DNA of 64,000 bases from Glossina fuscipes (GCF_014805625.2 NW_023998414.1:21112590-21176589); one strand, 5' to 3'. Shown: positions 35,601 to 47,865, counted from the first letter of the stretch. Notes: generated by a model from the letters alone, not told the origin. A program made the numbers and translations.

Positions 35601-37078
35601 ACTTATGGAGCTTTAATATACTAAACGAACGCGAGAGTGAGAGTATTCTGATGCCAAGCTAAAGAGACATTCTCTCTTATACTTCCCAGCAATTTCTTCG
35701 GCTTTGTTTAATTATAATTTCAAACGATATAGAAATCGGCTTAAGATTTTGCCCTGGGTTGGTAGCTATTTTGTTGTAAAAATTTCTGGTTTAACAAATC
35801 ACTGTTAATAAAATTTGCAAACGGTATGACTGATAGTCCAGTGAATAATGACAAGAGAAAGTAACTAAAGCGAATAAAACAATTTTCTTATAAATCATTG
35901 CATATTAAAAAAATATTTTCTATTTCGATTTTAAACTGAAACGATTTAAATCATTTCTAAAACATCCGATTAATATTTGTATTATTTATGTTTATATTGT
36001 TTTTTTTTTTTTTTTTTTTTTCGTTGTCTCTAACAAATTGTCAAAGTCAGACATATTACACGCACACTTCTTCCGACGGGATAATAAAAGGTAAGAAAAT
36101 ACATATAAATTGATGTTAGATTTTTTATGGGAGCGTTATGTATACCATAGTGTTTTGGTATCGATTCTTTGCTTTAACCGATCCTGATAGAAGAAACATT
36201 TATGTTATTTGTGTTGAGTGTTGAGTGTTGAGTCGATAAATTTCACTTCAAAATGTTGTTTGAAAGTTTTATGCAAACATTGACGTTTGTGTAACGTTAC
36301 CTTATAAAGCTTTTGACGTCTTTTCCATAACGTATTTGACTTACTGCTAGCAATAATAATAAAAACATTCCGTGCAGCTTATATTCAAGTGCTTAAGGGA
36401 TTGTAATATAAACTAAGATTTTTATGCACACTACTGTTTACACAGTAATCGCGTACGTCTCCATCAGGAGCACGGATCAAATAACAAAAAAATCATTTGT
36501 GCGCTTGGGGCAATGTTAGCAAAACTTGATTTTACAAGTTTATGAAATTATAAAAGAGGATGCATGTTACAACCATCGTTATGTATTGCTGTACTAAGTA
36601 TAGTCTATCGCCACCCATGCCAATAAAGTACAGCTATCTTGACATTATATTTACTAATTCAATGTGAACGTGCTATGTACACTTGTGATAGCGCGTAGAC
36701 GTTCACGCTTTCGATGATGCGAAACAATAAACTCCGTTAAAGTCATTGTCAAAATATGGTACAACTTCCAACTATTAACTGCAGTGACTCCGGCAAGTAA
36801 TTCATCAACCACCTACCATTGCTCAAATAGAGTTTTAAGTTTGCTATTTTCAAGCAAACTTAAACTTCTTTTATCTCATTCGTCTTTCCCGTAATAATCA
36901 TTTGAGAAATTGTTTTAATATTACTTCGTATGCGGATGTATGTATAGTAAGTAAGTGCTGCAATAAAAACTTGCTTTTAATCGTTCTTGACATAATTGTT
37001 GAAAGTGTTGGCAAACAAAAAAACAAATTTTGTCTTAGTTCTCTCTCTTGAAATTGTCTCTTTCTGTCTCTTTCGCTT

Positions 37079-37109
<31 letters not shown>

Positions 37110-37620
37110 CTTTCCCTCTGATGGTTACATTATCGAGCAGATATAAATTTTAAAGTCCATGGCAGAAGGATGAAGGAACAAAGATAATTTGAAATTCTCA
37201 CATAATTCTTCATTCATTCTTGAGTACTTTAAGATCCGCCAAGTAATTTAGCCGCCTACATCTTATAATCTAATGGCTTAGAACTGAAACAGTCGCAGCA
37301 ACTTGACACTTGAGGCATGTGTTCTTAGCTTGGATGCATAGGCACAATTTGACAATGCGCGCAATCAGTTCACTAAAAGCTGCAAAACTACCGCACCTTT
37401 GACACGTTGCTTTTAATACTGTGTACGTCTACGTATAATAAAAATCCACACGAAATTTGAAATTTGATACAAATATTCCTTTGTCTTCTTGAAAATGTTC
37501 AGTTCAGACATTGCTTCGCAGAATCACTTTATCCAGCATTCGTCTGAGGGAGTACGTAGATTTTTTTAATTCCTATCAACGAACGGGTGTAATTGTTTTG
37601 GCGAAACCTCCGCTTGTAAG
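35601..37620. other. AT-rich stretch with simple repeats
   Basis: Contains a T run (36,001-36,022), three GTGTTGA units (36,211-36,234) and a CT/CTAT tract (37,055-37,118). No gene or transposon signal otherwise. Confidence 0.45.
37055..37118. repeat. (CT)n/(CTAT)n compound microsatellite
   Basis: Pyrimidine-rich tract passing from CT units to about four CTAT units. Confidence 0.9.
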
Positions 37621-37624
37621 GTGT

Positions 37625-38019
37625 AAGCAGATAGCGTCAGAGACCCTACAAAGTGTATATATTCTTGATCAGCAAGTCCGTCTGGTCGTCTATGTAATAT
37701 CTGTTGTAAACATGCTCTTGGCCGCAAAAATGAAGTTTTGATTCAATATTCCAAACCAGGCAAAGGATACGCCTACAATGCCCACATGCCCGTGCAATAA
37801 AACCGTAAACACTTTTGCTTTCTGTGTTATTTTCATGTTACTCATAAAGTGAAACACATAAACCATTCGACTTTGATACTGAAAATCGAAAAAGCCCAGC
37901 CGCGACCACTCAATATTGTAGCGTACGAAAATTAAAATCTTTTCTTTAGTCGTTTCTTAAATGACGGTGATGGATATAACAGACTCGGTCACGATCGGAT
38001 ATAATTTTCTTACTTGTTG
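37625..38019 (+). mobile_element. DINE-1-like (Helentron) copy, single module
   Basis: Has gcgtcagagaccctacaa, tatattcttgatcagca, gtccgtctggtcgtctatg, acatgctcttggccgcaa and then directly the 3' part: cggtgatggatata, a hairpin region actcggtcacgatcgga and the terminal taattttcttacttgttg. One of the two modules seen in longer copies is missing, either lost by deletion or never present. Confidence 0.7.
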
Positions 38020-39539
38020 TATATGGAAGTTTTCATCGCTATATCCTTTGCAACTTATGAGTAATGAATAGAACTTCGAATTGTTTGACATTCGAAAGCA
38101 AAAGTCGTCTCAGCTAGTGTTGTATTGTGTGCATGTTTGCCTATGGCCGCTTTCGATTACCTGTCAAAGTCAATGTCCTTCCAAGAATTTCCAATGGATT
38201 TGTCAAAACTGAAGTCGATAGTTTAATTTTTTCGAACCAGAGAATATTTAGCATAAGCAGACGCACGGATAGGGTAGCGAACAGACGAATATGCTTAAAT
38301 GTATTCAGAATTTGACAATGATCTTAAATATATGCATATACTTTATAACGTTTCGCACGGTTATTTGTATACACTGCGAACCGTTTCACAAAACCCGTTT
38401 TCATATCCCATCTTTCGGTGGTGGGCATAAGAATTCGTGTATATTATCCCTACACATACGATTGGTATTGTATGGGAGCGTTACAAATTACGCTACTTTA
38501 TAAATTAAATGCTTTTGTGTGTTTCACTTTTGATTGTATTCATGTTCTGAGAACTCGGTATTAGTCTATGCTTGACTGTCATTGAAATGCTTCTTATTGT
38601 CCTTTATTGCACTAGTAATGCAAACGTAATCAAACTTCAATTGAGGCCTGAATTTTGTTTGCGAAAGCTCTCCTCCAGAGGAAATACTTGAACGCAATCA
38701 ATAAACACATTTGTGTGGATAAACATTGTGCGTGTTAACAATTTTGCCATGCAGCATTTGGTGACAAGAATACTTAAAGACCTCAACGTAGGAATTGAAA
38801 AGAAAGGATATCTTATCGTCTTTCAATTTTGAATGCACAGTGGATAAAATATAATGAAAAAAAAAAAAAAAAAAAAAGATAAAGATAAAGAGAAAAGAAG
38901 ATAAAGGTTGTTACAGTTTAACTTGCGAAATATATTGCATTTGACAAAAGATAACTACAAAATATCTACACAAAACTTTTAACAGACATGAGTTTCATAA
39001 ATTTGTGTCCATGTGTGACGGAAATTTTTATATACTCACGACTGTTTTGTCTCTAGGAGGATTTCTGCTCAAACTGAATTGGATGGATTTCCTTTTATGA
39101 CTACTCTACATGTCGAGCGTTACTTTGAAGAAGCGATTATCAGCAAAAAAAATTGCAATTTATAACGTCTCTCTAAATTTGGATCCAATGAGTGTACCCT
39201 TTTTGACCCCTTCCCATAAAAGGCCTCTTGTAATTTTCACTTAGTTTACAACGAAACTGGCTGAGGAATTGTATTAGCTAAAGCGATGCAGAGTATTCCG
39301 ACATATTCAGGCATACCCTACCGTCGTGATTCCATTCTATTTGTTTCGAAAGTTCTTTGACAATCCCATCACATGATCGAATATTGCTTAGCGACAGATG
39401 GCTCACAATGTCGTCTTTACATAAGCTTCATAAAACATCAGAAAAAGAAATCCGACCATAAGTGACTGGTTTTCAATTATTATGTATTTTGCATGTATTT
39501 TGATCATTTTTTACTTGAAAAATGCATCAAATATTTTCC
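38020..39539. other. AT-rich stretch with poly(A)
   Basis: An A run at 38,857-38,877 grades into AGATAA units (38,878-38,905). The part from 39,041 to 39,539 may include more of the mariner copy on the minus strand, but I cannot identify motifs in it. Confidence 0.4.
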
Positions 39540-39650
39540 ATAATTTTTAACAAATTTTTCCATCGTTTTGAGCACCCGGTCGATATTGGTTTGGCAGCGA
39601 TCCAATCATCGGTCCATTGTCTCACTGCTTCAGCATTTCGAAATTTGCAT
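39540..39650 (-). pseudogene. mariner transposase remnant, extreme C-terminus
   Basis: On the minus strand one frame reads KFRNAEAVRQWTDDWIAAKP and then KRWKNLLKIMENI. This matches the C-terminal segment of mariner transposases (RF.NAEEVR.WVDDWIASKD..FF..GI..LPERW.KV....G.YF). It is a short, in-frame but isolated piece; the catalytic region upstream (higher coordinates) is not recognisable. It is the only mariner piece found on the minus strand. Confidence 0.62.
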
Positions 39651-39728
39651 TATTTGATTATTTCCACTAAAAAATGTCACTGATTAAAATACATGCAAAC
39701 AGCTGTTATTTATTTTATTTATACTTAC

Positions 39729-39760
39729 GGTAATTAAAGCATTATTGTATAGTCTTTCAT
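39729..39760 (-). other. Candidate 32-bp microexon
   Basis: On the minus strand a strong pyrimidine tract and acceptor (cttctttcgctttcgtag) are followed by 32 bases and the donor ACC|gtaagtat. Two frames contain stops; the third is open (ERLYNNALIT after a split codon) and ends in phase 0, which is compatible with the 4,205-4,246 candidate. The peptide is not recognised. Chance is likely, given the size of the window. Confidence 0.17.
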
Positions 39761-40872
39761 CTACGAAAGCGAAAGAAGAAAAATTTAATGAAGAAATTTG
39801 AAGATGAAGATGAATACAATCAGGACAGAGAAACGCTCTTGGCTACGAAAAGTGTTGAAAAATCCTGTTATGTAAATGTTCGGTGTATTAAAATCTGCCA
39901 TGGCATTGAAAATTGAATCAAATTTTTGTAATTCCACCGTTACAGATTTAAATAAATTATAGTCGTACATGGGAGAGAAGATTAAAGGAAGATAATGCAA
40001 TACATCAGCATATATATGTATTTCTTACAGCAGATATTAATGATTTTTCTCTCGAACGTTCCATTTCACTTTAGTGGATCCTTTTCGAATTTGTAAAATT
40101 AGTCCAACTAATTGATATAATTTGTGCTTTTTTTTAATTTATTTATTTATTTATTTATTTATATTTTTGAAGGTTTGAAAGACATTCTTTCAATTTTTAC
40201 AATTTTTCGCCGACTTTAAAATGAAATTTACCCATCATGTCGGTAAGAAAACTTGCATGGCATGCATATGCACGTAAAGTGAAATTTGTAAACTATTTTG
40301 AACTTTTTAAAAGTTTGTCGTGCCCTTTTAGCCGGAATGAATGCTCTTTCGCAACCAATTCTAACTAAATCAATTTAAAGATATTTCAAAAAGAAATTTT
40401 AAATATCTCTTACATTACACATGCAAATGAAATTTGCATTCTAGTCGCATTGCACATGCATTTGATGAAGCGAACATTGAAGCAAAACGTAAAACGTTAC
40501 TCGAATTGTTGTGAGCGCATACTTTCGTAAGATTTTGAGCGCAAATTGGATTCATTGCTTTAGGAAAGATTAAGTAAACACTAATGAAGATGTCATTGCG
40601 TCCTCAATGTATTGACAGGGTAAAGGAAAGTTCTCTGGTATCGTTTTTTTTTTTTTTTTTTTTTTGGAAACTGAACGCAATGAAACATCTGAGGGCCCTT
40701 TTTATTGAACACTGGTAACAGAAGAAGTACTGTTTGCATTAACAGCCATTTAACTGCTTGCTCTTGTACTCTCCTTATTTTTCAGAGCCAAAAACAATTC
40801 GCAATGAAGATAGCACACCGAAAGAGCCCACATTTTTTAAGGTTTAGCTCATTGAAATGCCCGTCTTAAGTT
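39761..40872. other. AT-rich stretch with simple repeats
   Basis: A TTTA tract (40,138-40,163) and a T run (40,644-40,665) are the only distinct features. Confidence 0.45.
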
Positions 40873-40885
40873 TCATCCGCCCGAG

Positions 40886-40941
40886 TGGCCGAGTAGGCAA
40901 GAGTCTCGACTAGCAACTTCCAAGGTCGTGGGTTCAAATCT
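40886..40941 (+). promoter_or_regulatory. Internal RNA polymerase III promoter (boxes A and B) of the SINE
   Basis: Box A tggccgagtagg (40,886-40,897) fits TRGYNNARNNGG. Box B ggttcaaatct (40,931-40,941) differs from GGTTCGANTCC mainly by CA for CG. The spacing of 33 bases is within the range of tRNA promoters. Confidence 0.65.
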
Positions 40942-41028
40942 CAAGTGCGATAGAGATTTTAATAAAAGCCAAAAGCCTTAGATGCTAGGACTTTAAGAAT
41001 TTAATTTTAGAATTTATTCTCTGGCTAA

Positions 41029-41030
<2 letters not shown>

Positions 41031-41063
<33 letters not shown>
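41031..41063. repeat. (TAA)n tail
   Basis: About eleven uninterrupted TAA units at the 3' end of the SINE. Confidence 0.9.
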
Positions 41064-41512
41064 GTTAATAATAAACAAGAAAACCTATAAAATAAGTAAT
41101 AAAACTACAAAACAGTAGGGAACTTGCGCATCTAAGCAAACTAAGTCAAAAAACTAAATTTTTGTTATTAATTGTCAGAGACACTGAAAGGGTGCAATGC
41201 ATCAATCGTTTCAGAGATATAAAAGTACTCCAGTTTTTTGATATGACTCTGGAAACCTATTTCATTAAAGATTTATCACCGCCCAAACCTAGCATACACA
41301 TCCTCACCATATGAACAAAACTGTCAGTTAATTATAAAAGGATTTTACGGGGAACAAAGTCACCACTCTTAGCTTTGATTGGCGAATAGACATATTTACG
41401 TATGAAGTAGTGTCACGGATCCTGATGTTTTAAAACAAATTTGCTTTATTGCAATTTTTCGCCAATTGCTTACATATAACTCATGTGATATGATTTCGTT
41501 CTCTCTTTTTAG

Positions 41513-41592
41513 GTTCGTCTAAGCTGAGGCGCAAACCAAGTGGGAAGGTAGCCAAGCCTTCTAGCAAAGACAAAAGTATGGGTTACGCATAG
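41513..41592 (+). other. Candidate host-gene exon (basic peptide)
   Basis: After an excellent acceptor (tttcgttctctctttttag) the composition changes sharply to GC-rich, codon-like sequence. Only one frame is open: after a split codon it reads SSKLRRKPSGKVAKPSSKDK, a Lys/Arg/Ser-rich peptide. Two ends are possible. If the donor AAA|gtatgg at 41,576 is used, the exon is 63 bases, a multiple of three and phase-symmetric (1-1), as a cassette exon would be. If it is not used, the frame adds SMGYA and stops at TAG 41,590-41,592, which would make this a terminal exon. I do not recognise the protein. The strand would be plus. No partner exon was identified in the window. Confidence 0.4.
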
Positions 41593-42440
41593 TGGACTAA
41601 CTTCACGCCAGTAAATGTTTTCTTGTTATGACGTCATATTGTCTGCATCAAATTTTTTCAAAACAAGGACATATACGGCATAAATAACTCTCTGTGTTTG
41701 TAAATGCGTATGCGCTGTGCTGTATATATATGAATGTTGTGTGCACGAAGTAAAAAAAAAAACAAACCCAATGATGAGGTAGCAAATGTAATTCGTTTTT
41801 GTCTTGTGAAAAACACTATACCTATGTGTGTAGAGTTTCTGTATCAACTCACACTGTGAAGAAACCTAAATTTTATGTTTACCGACCCCTTCAATAAATT
41901 TCAATGAAAATTCTCTGTATATATTTTTTTTTTGTTTTATTACATATTTAATTTACAATCTGTCCAAAAAAATAATAAGTAAATGTTATGACAAGATGAG
42001 GAAAATAACAGAGGTTATCGTCCTCCAATGGGAACAATAGAACGCAAATGCAGAAATGATGCTTAAATAAATGAAACGAAATTATATGAACATAGAAAAT
42101 AAATTTCAATAATTTAAGAAAGGTTCACTATATAATGCCCTTTCAGTCTTCTCCTATCTCATTGAATTCATTGCCAAGGGACTTACATGATTACTCAGTC
42201 TGAAAAGATATTTTCAAGAATAGCCTTGAAGTAGACTTTGAACGAATGGAAATTCCAAGCCATCATGAATATAATTTTGTTGCTATCGAGCAACGAGGCA
42301 TTAAACATGAGACAAGCAATTTAAGATTAATAACAGGCGCTTGAATGTATTTTGATCACCGACATCTATATCTAATCCAATACGCGGTATCAATGATCAA
42401 TTTCGTCTACATAAAATAACAGCTTTCCATTTAGTATTCA
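41593..42440. other. AT-rich stretch, nothing recognised
   Basis: An aataaa-type polyadenylation hexamer occurs at 41,893, which would suit the terminal-exon reading of 41,513, but this hexamer is common in AT-rich DNA. Nothing else was seen. Confidence 0.4.
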
Positions 42441-42755
42441 ATGTATACAAGTCATACTAGTCATGAGACGCTCAAAATTGCTTTTTCGACATTCATTACT
42501 TTTATGGGGTCTCGTTGCGTGCGGGACAAAAAAAGGAAGAGTTTTCTAGGAGGTATTGTAAACGGCGATGAAAAGTCAATCTCTTACGACAATCACAAAG
42601 GCGACAAATCATGGCTTATTCCAGAAGAGTTATTCACATCAACACTGAAGCGGAAAATATTGCTGTGCGTTTGGTGAGGTCAGCAAGGTGCAGCGTATTA
42701 CGAGCTGTTAAAATCGAATGGAACTGTTATTGCAGATGTCTACCCTAAAAGATAA
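42441..42755 (+). pseudogene. mariner transposase remnant with first catalytic motif
   Basis: A frame from ATG 42,441 contains KKRKSFLGGIVNGDEKSISY and DN, the mariner motif KRKSFLHRIVTGDEKWI.YDN. The first catalytic Asp is intact (42,567-42,569). The frame continues to LCVW, meets TGA at 42,675 where the family has a second Trp, and continues in the same frame as GAAYYELLKSNGTVIADVY (compare GVVYYELLKPGETV.AD.Y) to TAA at 42,753. About 60 residues between the WL after GDEK and the CVW motif are shortened. Neither the N-terminus nor the second and third Asp are present. Confidence 0.72.
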
Positions 42756-45200
42756 TATTCTATCAAAAATAATTATAATATAATTACAGTCAAGATATAA
42801 GTGAATATATTATGTATTAAAAATTGACAACTCGTCCTTGATGCCAACTTACCTAACTTAAATTGCCCTTAAACACTTTAAGATAAATTGGAAGTTAACT
42901 AAATTGCTAAATACGAAATCGAAAGTTAATTTTCAGCTACGTGATCACCCCTCCTTGTTGAGAGTATCATCAGATATAGAGTGCACTTCATTTTAGGTTA
43001 TAGCCCGGGCGAGTGGAAAATGTCAAATATTCTGCTCGTGAATCTTTCTCTATTGTGAACTGAACAAGATGTACTTCCACGGAAATAATATCCAATCTTT
43101 CTTCATTGGTCATAACCTGTGGGAGAATTTAGCTAAAAGCAAGTAAGGACATTTTAGTCGGGCATGGACGACCATGAGGCATACCCAGCATAGATCGCAG
43201 GACGTAATCAAAATTTAGAAAACTCCCCAACAATTTTATTATATTTCAGTTTCCGTGGTAAGAAAAAAAGAACTAGCAATAACACTTTTGTTCCATTTAA
43301 AGGCTTGCTTTTCATGATAACGCCTATATACGTTAGGTTCCAAAAAATAGTTACTGGTATATTGAAAATTAGATCTTTTTACCCTATAAAGATTTAATTG
43401 GAAAATTTGATTGGAATGATTATATGAGAAGGGGTTTAAAAAGTTGCCTCAGCCGAATCAAGTTTTTCTTATCTATTAAAAATATCGGTATATTATTATT
43501 CAGTGTTTTTTGTCGAGAAATTTTGAAAATTGCAATTGCAATGCGAAAAATCTGAACGATCCGAACCATTTCAATAGCATTCATCCTTGGGTCAAAGCAC
43601 CTGTAACTTGGGCACAAACTTACATAACAGACATTAAATGGACAGACGGACAGACAAGCTTAAATCGACTCGGACAATGATTCTGAATCGATCGGCAGAT
43701 ATATCTTAAGCCCTTCTGCGTGTTACAAACTTAGTATGCCCTATACTATAACTGCTGTAGGATATAAATATACGAGCAAGTAATTAAGTACATACTTAGT
43801 GACTTCACTGTGTATGACGAGTATATAAATGCTGATCCGTCCATCGGTCTTTGTATTTGGATTTTCCCATAAAATTTTATCATCATGAATGTATATTTGC
43901 CATAATAATGTATCTTACCAAATACTCTTGTCATTACAAACTAATGTCATGTTACACACACTCCGTGTTTGACTTGTCATTACTGAAGAGGTCGACACAA
44001 TTAACTGATAAAGTGTTAAAAAAAAAAAAGAAGAAACTTTTGAAAAATCTCAAAAAATGGTAGCTAAAGTAGAATTACTTGTTAGTTGTGAATATGTTTG
44101 TAAGCTAGTCAGTCAATCAGGAATACATACCTGCACGGTTGGCTTATGACTTTTGTAATCAAAAATGTTTAATGGAAAGTCTTTATAATTCGTAGTTTAT
44201 CTTAGCTCTTTGCCTTTCTTATAATATGTCAGAATGTGCAACATAAGACGGATTCCCATCTCTAATTAAGGAAATTTTTCAAAAATTACATTTGGAAGCC
44301 TTCAGTTGCATTGTTGTCTTAGGTAAAATTCTAACGACGACGAAAAAAGAGATAGAAAACAATGATTAAGTTTTAATATACATAGTCTCTCATACACATA
44401 TATATGAAGGTTATGAAGTCTCTCGTCATTTTATCAAGGGAAAGAAACAAACAATTAATATAATCCAGGAAGGGGAACAAAAACAATTCATTGTTTGTCT
44501 TCAAATTTTTAACACAATTAAAATTACGTTATGTTAAATGGGGGCTAATTAAAATTTATTTCAGCTGCCAACAGCTTTAACAATTAATTATTATTTAGTT
44601 ACGTCTTTACGTTTGACGATTGAGTTTTTCCGTTTGTGTGTGTCTCTGTTACGTCAGTTCTAAATTTTGCGCTATCATTCCCCGTTTATTTATGAAAATA
44701 AATTGCCATAAAAAAATTTAATTCAATTTCAAATGCTTAACCAAATCAACGAAGTAGAAAGTCAGAACAATTGACGAAAAATATCGATTGAAAAATAAAC
44801 AGAATAAGTAACTAAGTAGAAAAACCTATACGAGCTTTCGCATCGAATGTAACAATTTTTTTCTTACATTCACTCTTTTTCCATCGTATTAATCAAAGGC
44901 TTTTCACTTTAGTCTCACTGAAAGAACGGCATTTGATGAAAAAGAATAGAAAGTAATCGAATAAAGTTAATTTCACGAATTGAATGATGACTATCTCAGG
45001 TGTAAGTGTTTAGTGTGTACAGATATACCTGAAAGCTACCATTTTATAGAAAAGTAAAACACGCCGTAATAATTTTGTAGTCTATGACCGTTAGTCGCCA
45101 TTACGTGTCATGTAGTCTTCTGGTAGGATATTGTGATGTGTTTTTGGATTTCTACACTCCTACAGTCGAGCCTATATAGAGTGCTAATGCTTATTTAAAA
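42756..45200. other. AT-rich stretch with a DINE-like trace
   Basis: At 43,636-43,720 the minus-strand DINE-like module is visible (ggacagacggacagac, aagcttaaatcgactcgg), without ends. A-rich simple sequence lies at 44,017-44,060. No gene was found. Confidence 0.45.
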
Positions 45201-45202
45201 CT

Positions 45203-45820
45203 AACAAGAAAATTGTATTCAGTCGTGACCGAATACTAATCATACTTATCCTACACAGGGACACACAAAAGGTAAAAGAAGTAAATTTTCATGCAATTAA
45301 AATGTGGAGTGAGCGCGGCTTCTTGTTCTATTCTCAAAATAAAAGTATTCGTCGCATTGTAAGCGCATCCTTTAAGCAGTTCAGGAAGATCTTTGGGAAA
45401 TTTGCAGACGATATCCTTATTAATGCTGTTTATCACAGATCCTGCGCCGTTGGCCAGACGAACAGACGAAGAGGCGAACTTGCGTAGTGGCATTCCAAAT
45501 TTGAAACTGACCAAGAATTTATATACTTTCCGGCGTTTTTTGAAGCTTGTTTCTGCGCGTTATTGGAAAGTTATTGGAAAAAAGTTTAAATTTTGATGCG
45601 ATATAATCGCATCATTGGCCGATTTGGCCCATTCTCGACGCCAACCTGCATGCAGACACTTCCAATATTTCTGCCAGATTTCAAGTCGATAGCTTCATTT
45701 TTGCGGTCAATTTTAGAACAGACATTACACAAGCGGTCAGATTGATAAACGGAAATGCTGAAATCGGTCCAGAATTTGATGCTAATCAAGAATATGTATG
45801 TTTTCTCGGATGTCTTCTAT
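45203..45820 (-). mobile_element. DINE-1-like (Helentron) copy
   Basis: Left end is the 3' end on the minus strand: aacaagaaaattgtatt, hairpin core ttcagtcgtgaccgaa. Two modules follow (ggccagacgaacagacg near 45,455; cattacacaagcggtc near 45,725), separated by gaccaagaatttatatact and gatttggcccattctcgac. The right end has gctaatcaagaatatgtatg, the complement of tattcttgatcagc; the head block beyond it is lost. A FADDI-like peptide can be read in one frame at 45,400 but is an accident of the repeat sequence. Confidence 0.7.
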
Positions 45821-46874
45821 GTCTGTCGTACAAAAATATATGTAGGTGTGTGCAAATGTATAAAGAGGTACTGACTTTCGTTGACTGATAGCAATTAGGA
45901 AAAACGGCACGTTGTCCGGAAATCATGGTGTCCACAAATTGGTTATGTTGTACAGCATCATTAAAAGTGGTTAACCTGACCGCTTTATAAAAATGGTTTA
46001 CGTTGAGCGATGTAGACTCATTCTCAACCGAGAAAAAGCTTTAGAAATTTGCTCAAAATTGGCAAAAGGTCGCTCGTATGGCAAGGCAAGAGAACTGCAT
46101 TTAAAAAAAATTTTTAATTAAATAAATAGAAAGGTATGAATAAAAATCTCTTTGCTTGCATGCCAAAATGTGTGCGATATTCTGACTTAAAAAAAAGATC
46201 ATGTAGGCGTCATCAGGTGTAAGAGCAGCTTATATATTCCATCAATAAATTATCTATGTTAAATTTGATAATTAGATGAGTTGAACCTATAGTGCGGTCG
46301 CAACCATTCCACACACTAAGGGTCGCACAAATAAAGTGTGCGGAAGTAACTGTGCTTTTTAATTCATATGATTCATATAATTCACGTCTATTCACTTACT
46401 TTCGAAATTATGATAACATACTCTTATCACCTTTGCACAATTTCAAAATCATCTTGGATGCGCAGCAAAGACTCTTAGATTTCAATTCGTATTTAAAGTG
46501 TTGCAAAAAAATTATACAGTGCTATATCGGAATGCTTTTGAGCGAAAAATCTGATTGCATGAGATAATTGTCCATTAACATCAATAATGTTCGATGAATT
46601 AAAAGCTTAAAGTTTCAATTTTGAAGAAGCTCTCATTATACACTTAATTCACACGGTTTGCTTCCTACAATTTTTTCGATTACTTTGAACACTTCTGTAA
46701 CCGTGAGAAGTTGGTGCTTAAAACTTTCACTCATCAACAATCGCCGGTTTTAATATCTGACTCTGCTATCCAGAGTTATACCTGCAAAATGCTTTTGCTA
46801 AGGCTCTTTGAAAATGTTTGGAATACCGATTTTGGATACTATTTCAAATTTTACCTTTGACCTTCATTTTTGAC

Positions 46875-47065
46875 TTAAGGACTCGAGACAGACTCACTGT
46901 TTGCTATATACTAATAGCAGTTCGTCTGGTCTTCTGTCCGTTTTGTTTCCTTTTGTTCAATCTACAGATCGGAATTTTTGATATATTTTGATGAATTTTA
47001 GTACACCGGCATTCTTTTGGCTCAAAGGCAAACGCCCACTTTTTCATAGGTACACGTCATTGAAA
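46875..47065 (+). repeat. Dispersed repeat family B, copy 2
   Basis: Runs through actcgagacagactcac, ggtcttctgtccgttttg, caatctacagatcgga, gatatattttgatgaat, ggctcaaaggcaa and cgcccactttttc, aligned in order with 14,050-14,260. Confidence 0.5.
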
Positions 47066-47819
47066 ACGTTTTTTTTTTTTCTTAATCTTTTGTAACATTC
47101 TTAGTATCTCTAACACGATATTAGCTTTAGAAGAAATTTTCGGATAAAATAGTCGTTTGGCAATACAATGGCATAGGAGAGAGGAGATTTGCGTACAAAG
47201 TGCAAATATTTTGCTCAAAGTCTATACACTATTTGATATATTATGTAATATGTTCAAGATATTAATCATTATAATTGACATCCTCCCTTGAGCTGCATAT
47301 CGTTTCGAATGCCTAATATTATTAGTCGACTATGATGTAAGATTTACACAAATTTCTGCCAATAGATTGGCATATAGAAGTTTTGTCGATGCGTTTGCAA
47401 AATTTTAAACACATTCAACATTCGCGCATTTTGAAGTTCAATTTCGCTTCAAAAATGTTTGTTTAATGTCTTCTTCTATGGAAATCTAAAAATTGACAAA
47501 CTTGAAATTTCGTCGATTAAATTCACCCTAAGTTCACCAGTACCATCTGCCGTCTCACAAGCATCTGTGTCCCGGCATATACGATAATTCATATGAAAAT
47601 TAACGAAAACTTATGTTTTTTTTTTTATATTTAAACATATATTATTAATATAATGCTTGTTGATAAAAATTATAAAATAAAAAAAAAAAAAATAAACAAT
47701 TATTTATATCGTGGGTTGTTAGCGATGGGGTAACAAGTAATGTTTAATATATAAACAAGTACATATAAAATATGAACTGCTTAAATTATTTGACTTTTTA
47801 TGTTTGTATACGTATGTGG

Positions 47820-47822
<3 letters not shown>

Positions 47823-47863
<41 letters not shown>
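47823..47863. repeat. (TG)n microsatellite
   Basis: Twenty TG units followed by TACACGCGCG. Confidence 0.95.

Positions 47864-47865
<2 letters not shown>

Larger units (their letters stand above)
40873..41063 (+). mobile_element. tRNA-derived SINE with TAA tail
   Basis: The head (40,873-40,950) looks like a tRNA of the Ser/Leu type: gagtggccgagtaggcaag, then ctcgacta, then gggttcaaatctc. A tRNA-unrelated body of about 60 bases follows. The last part, agaatttattctctggctaa, resembles the 3' end of the LINE at 57.7 kb, and the element ends in about eleven TAA units (41,031-41,063). SINEs are transcribed by RNA polymerase III and moved by a partner LINE that recognises a shared tail. The target-site duplication could not be fixed with confidence. 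Confidence 0.75.

Noticed and set aside
45400..45430. FADDILI peptide resembling a LINE reverse-transcriptase catalytic motif
   Set aside because: It lies inside a DINE-like non-coding repeat, whose other copies do not encode it; no neighbouring RT motifs are present.
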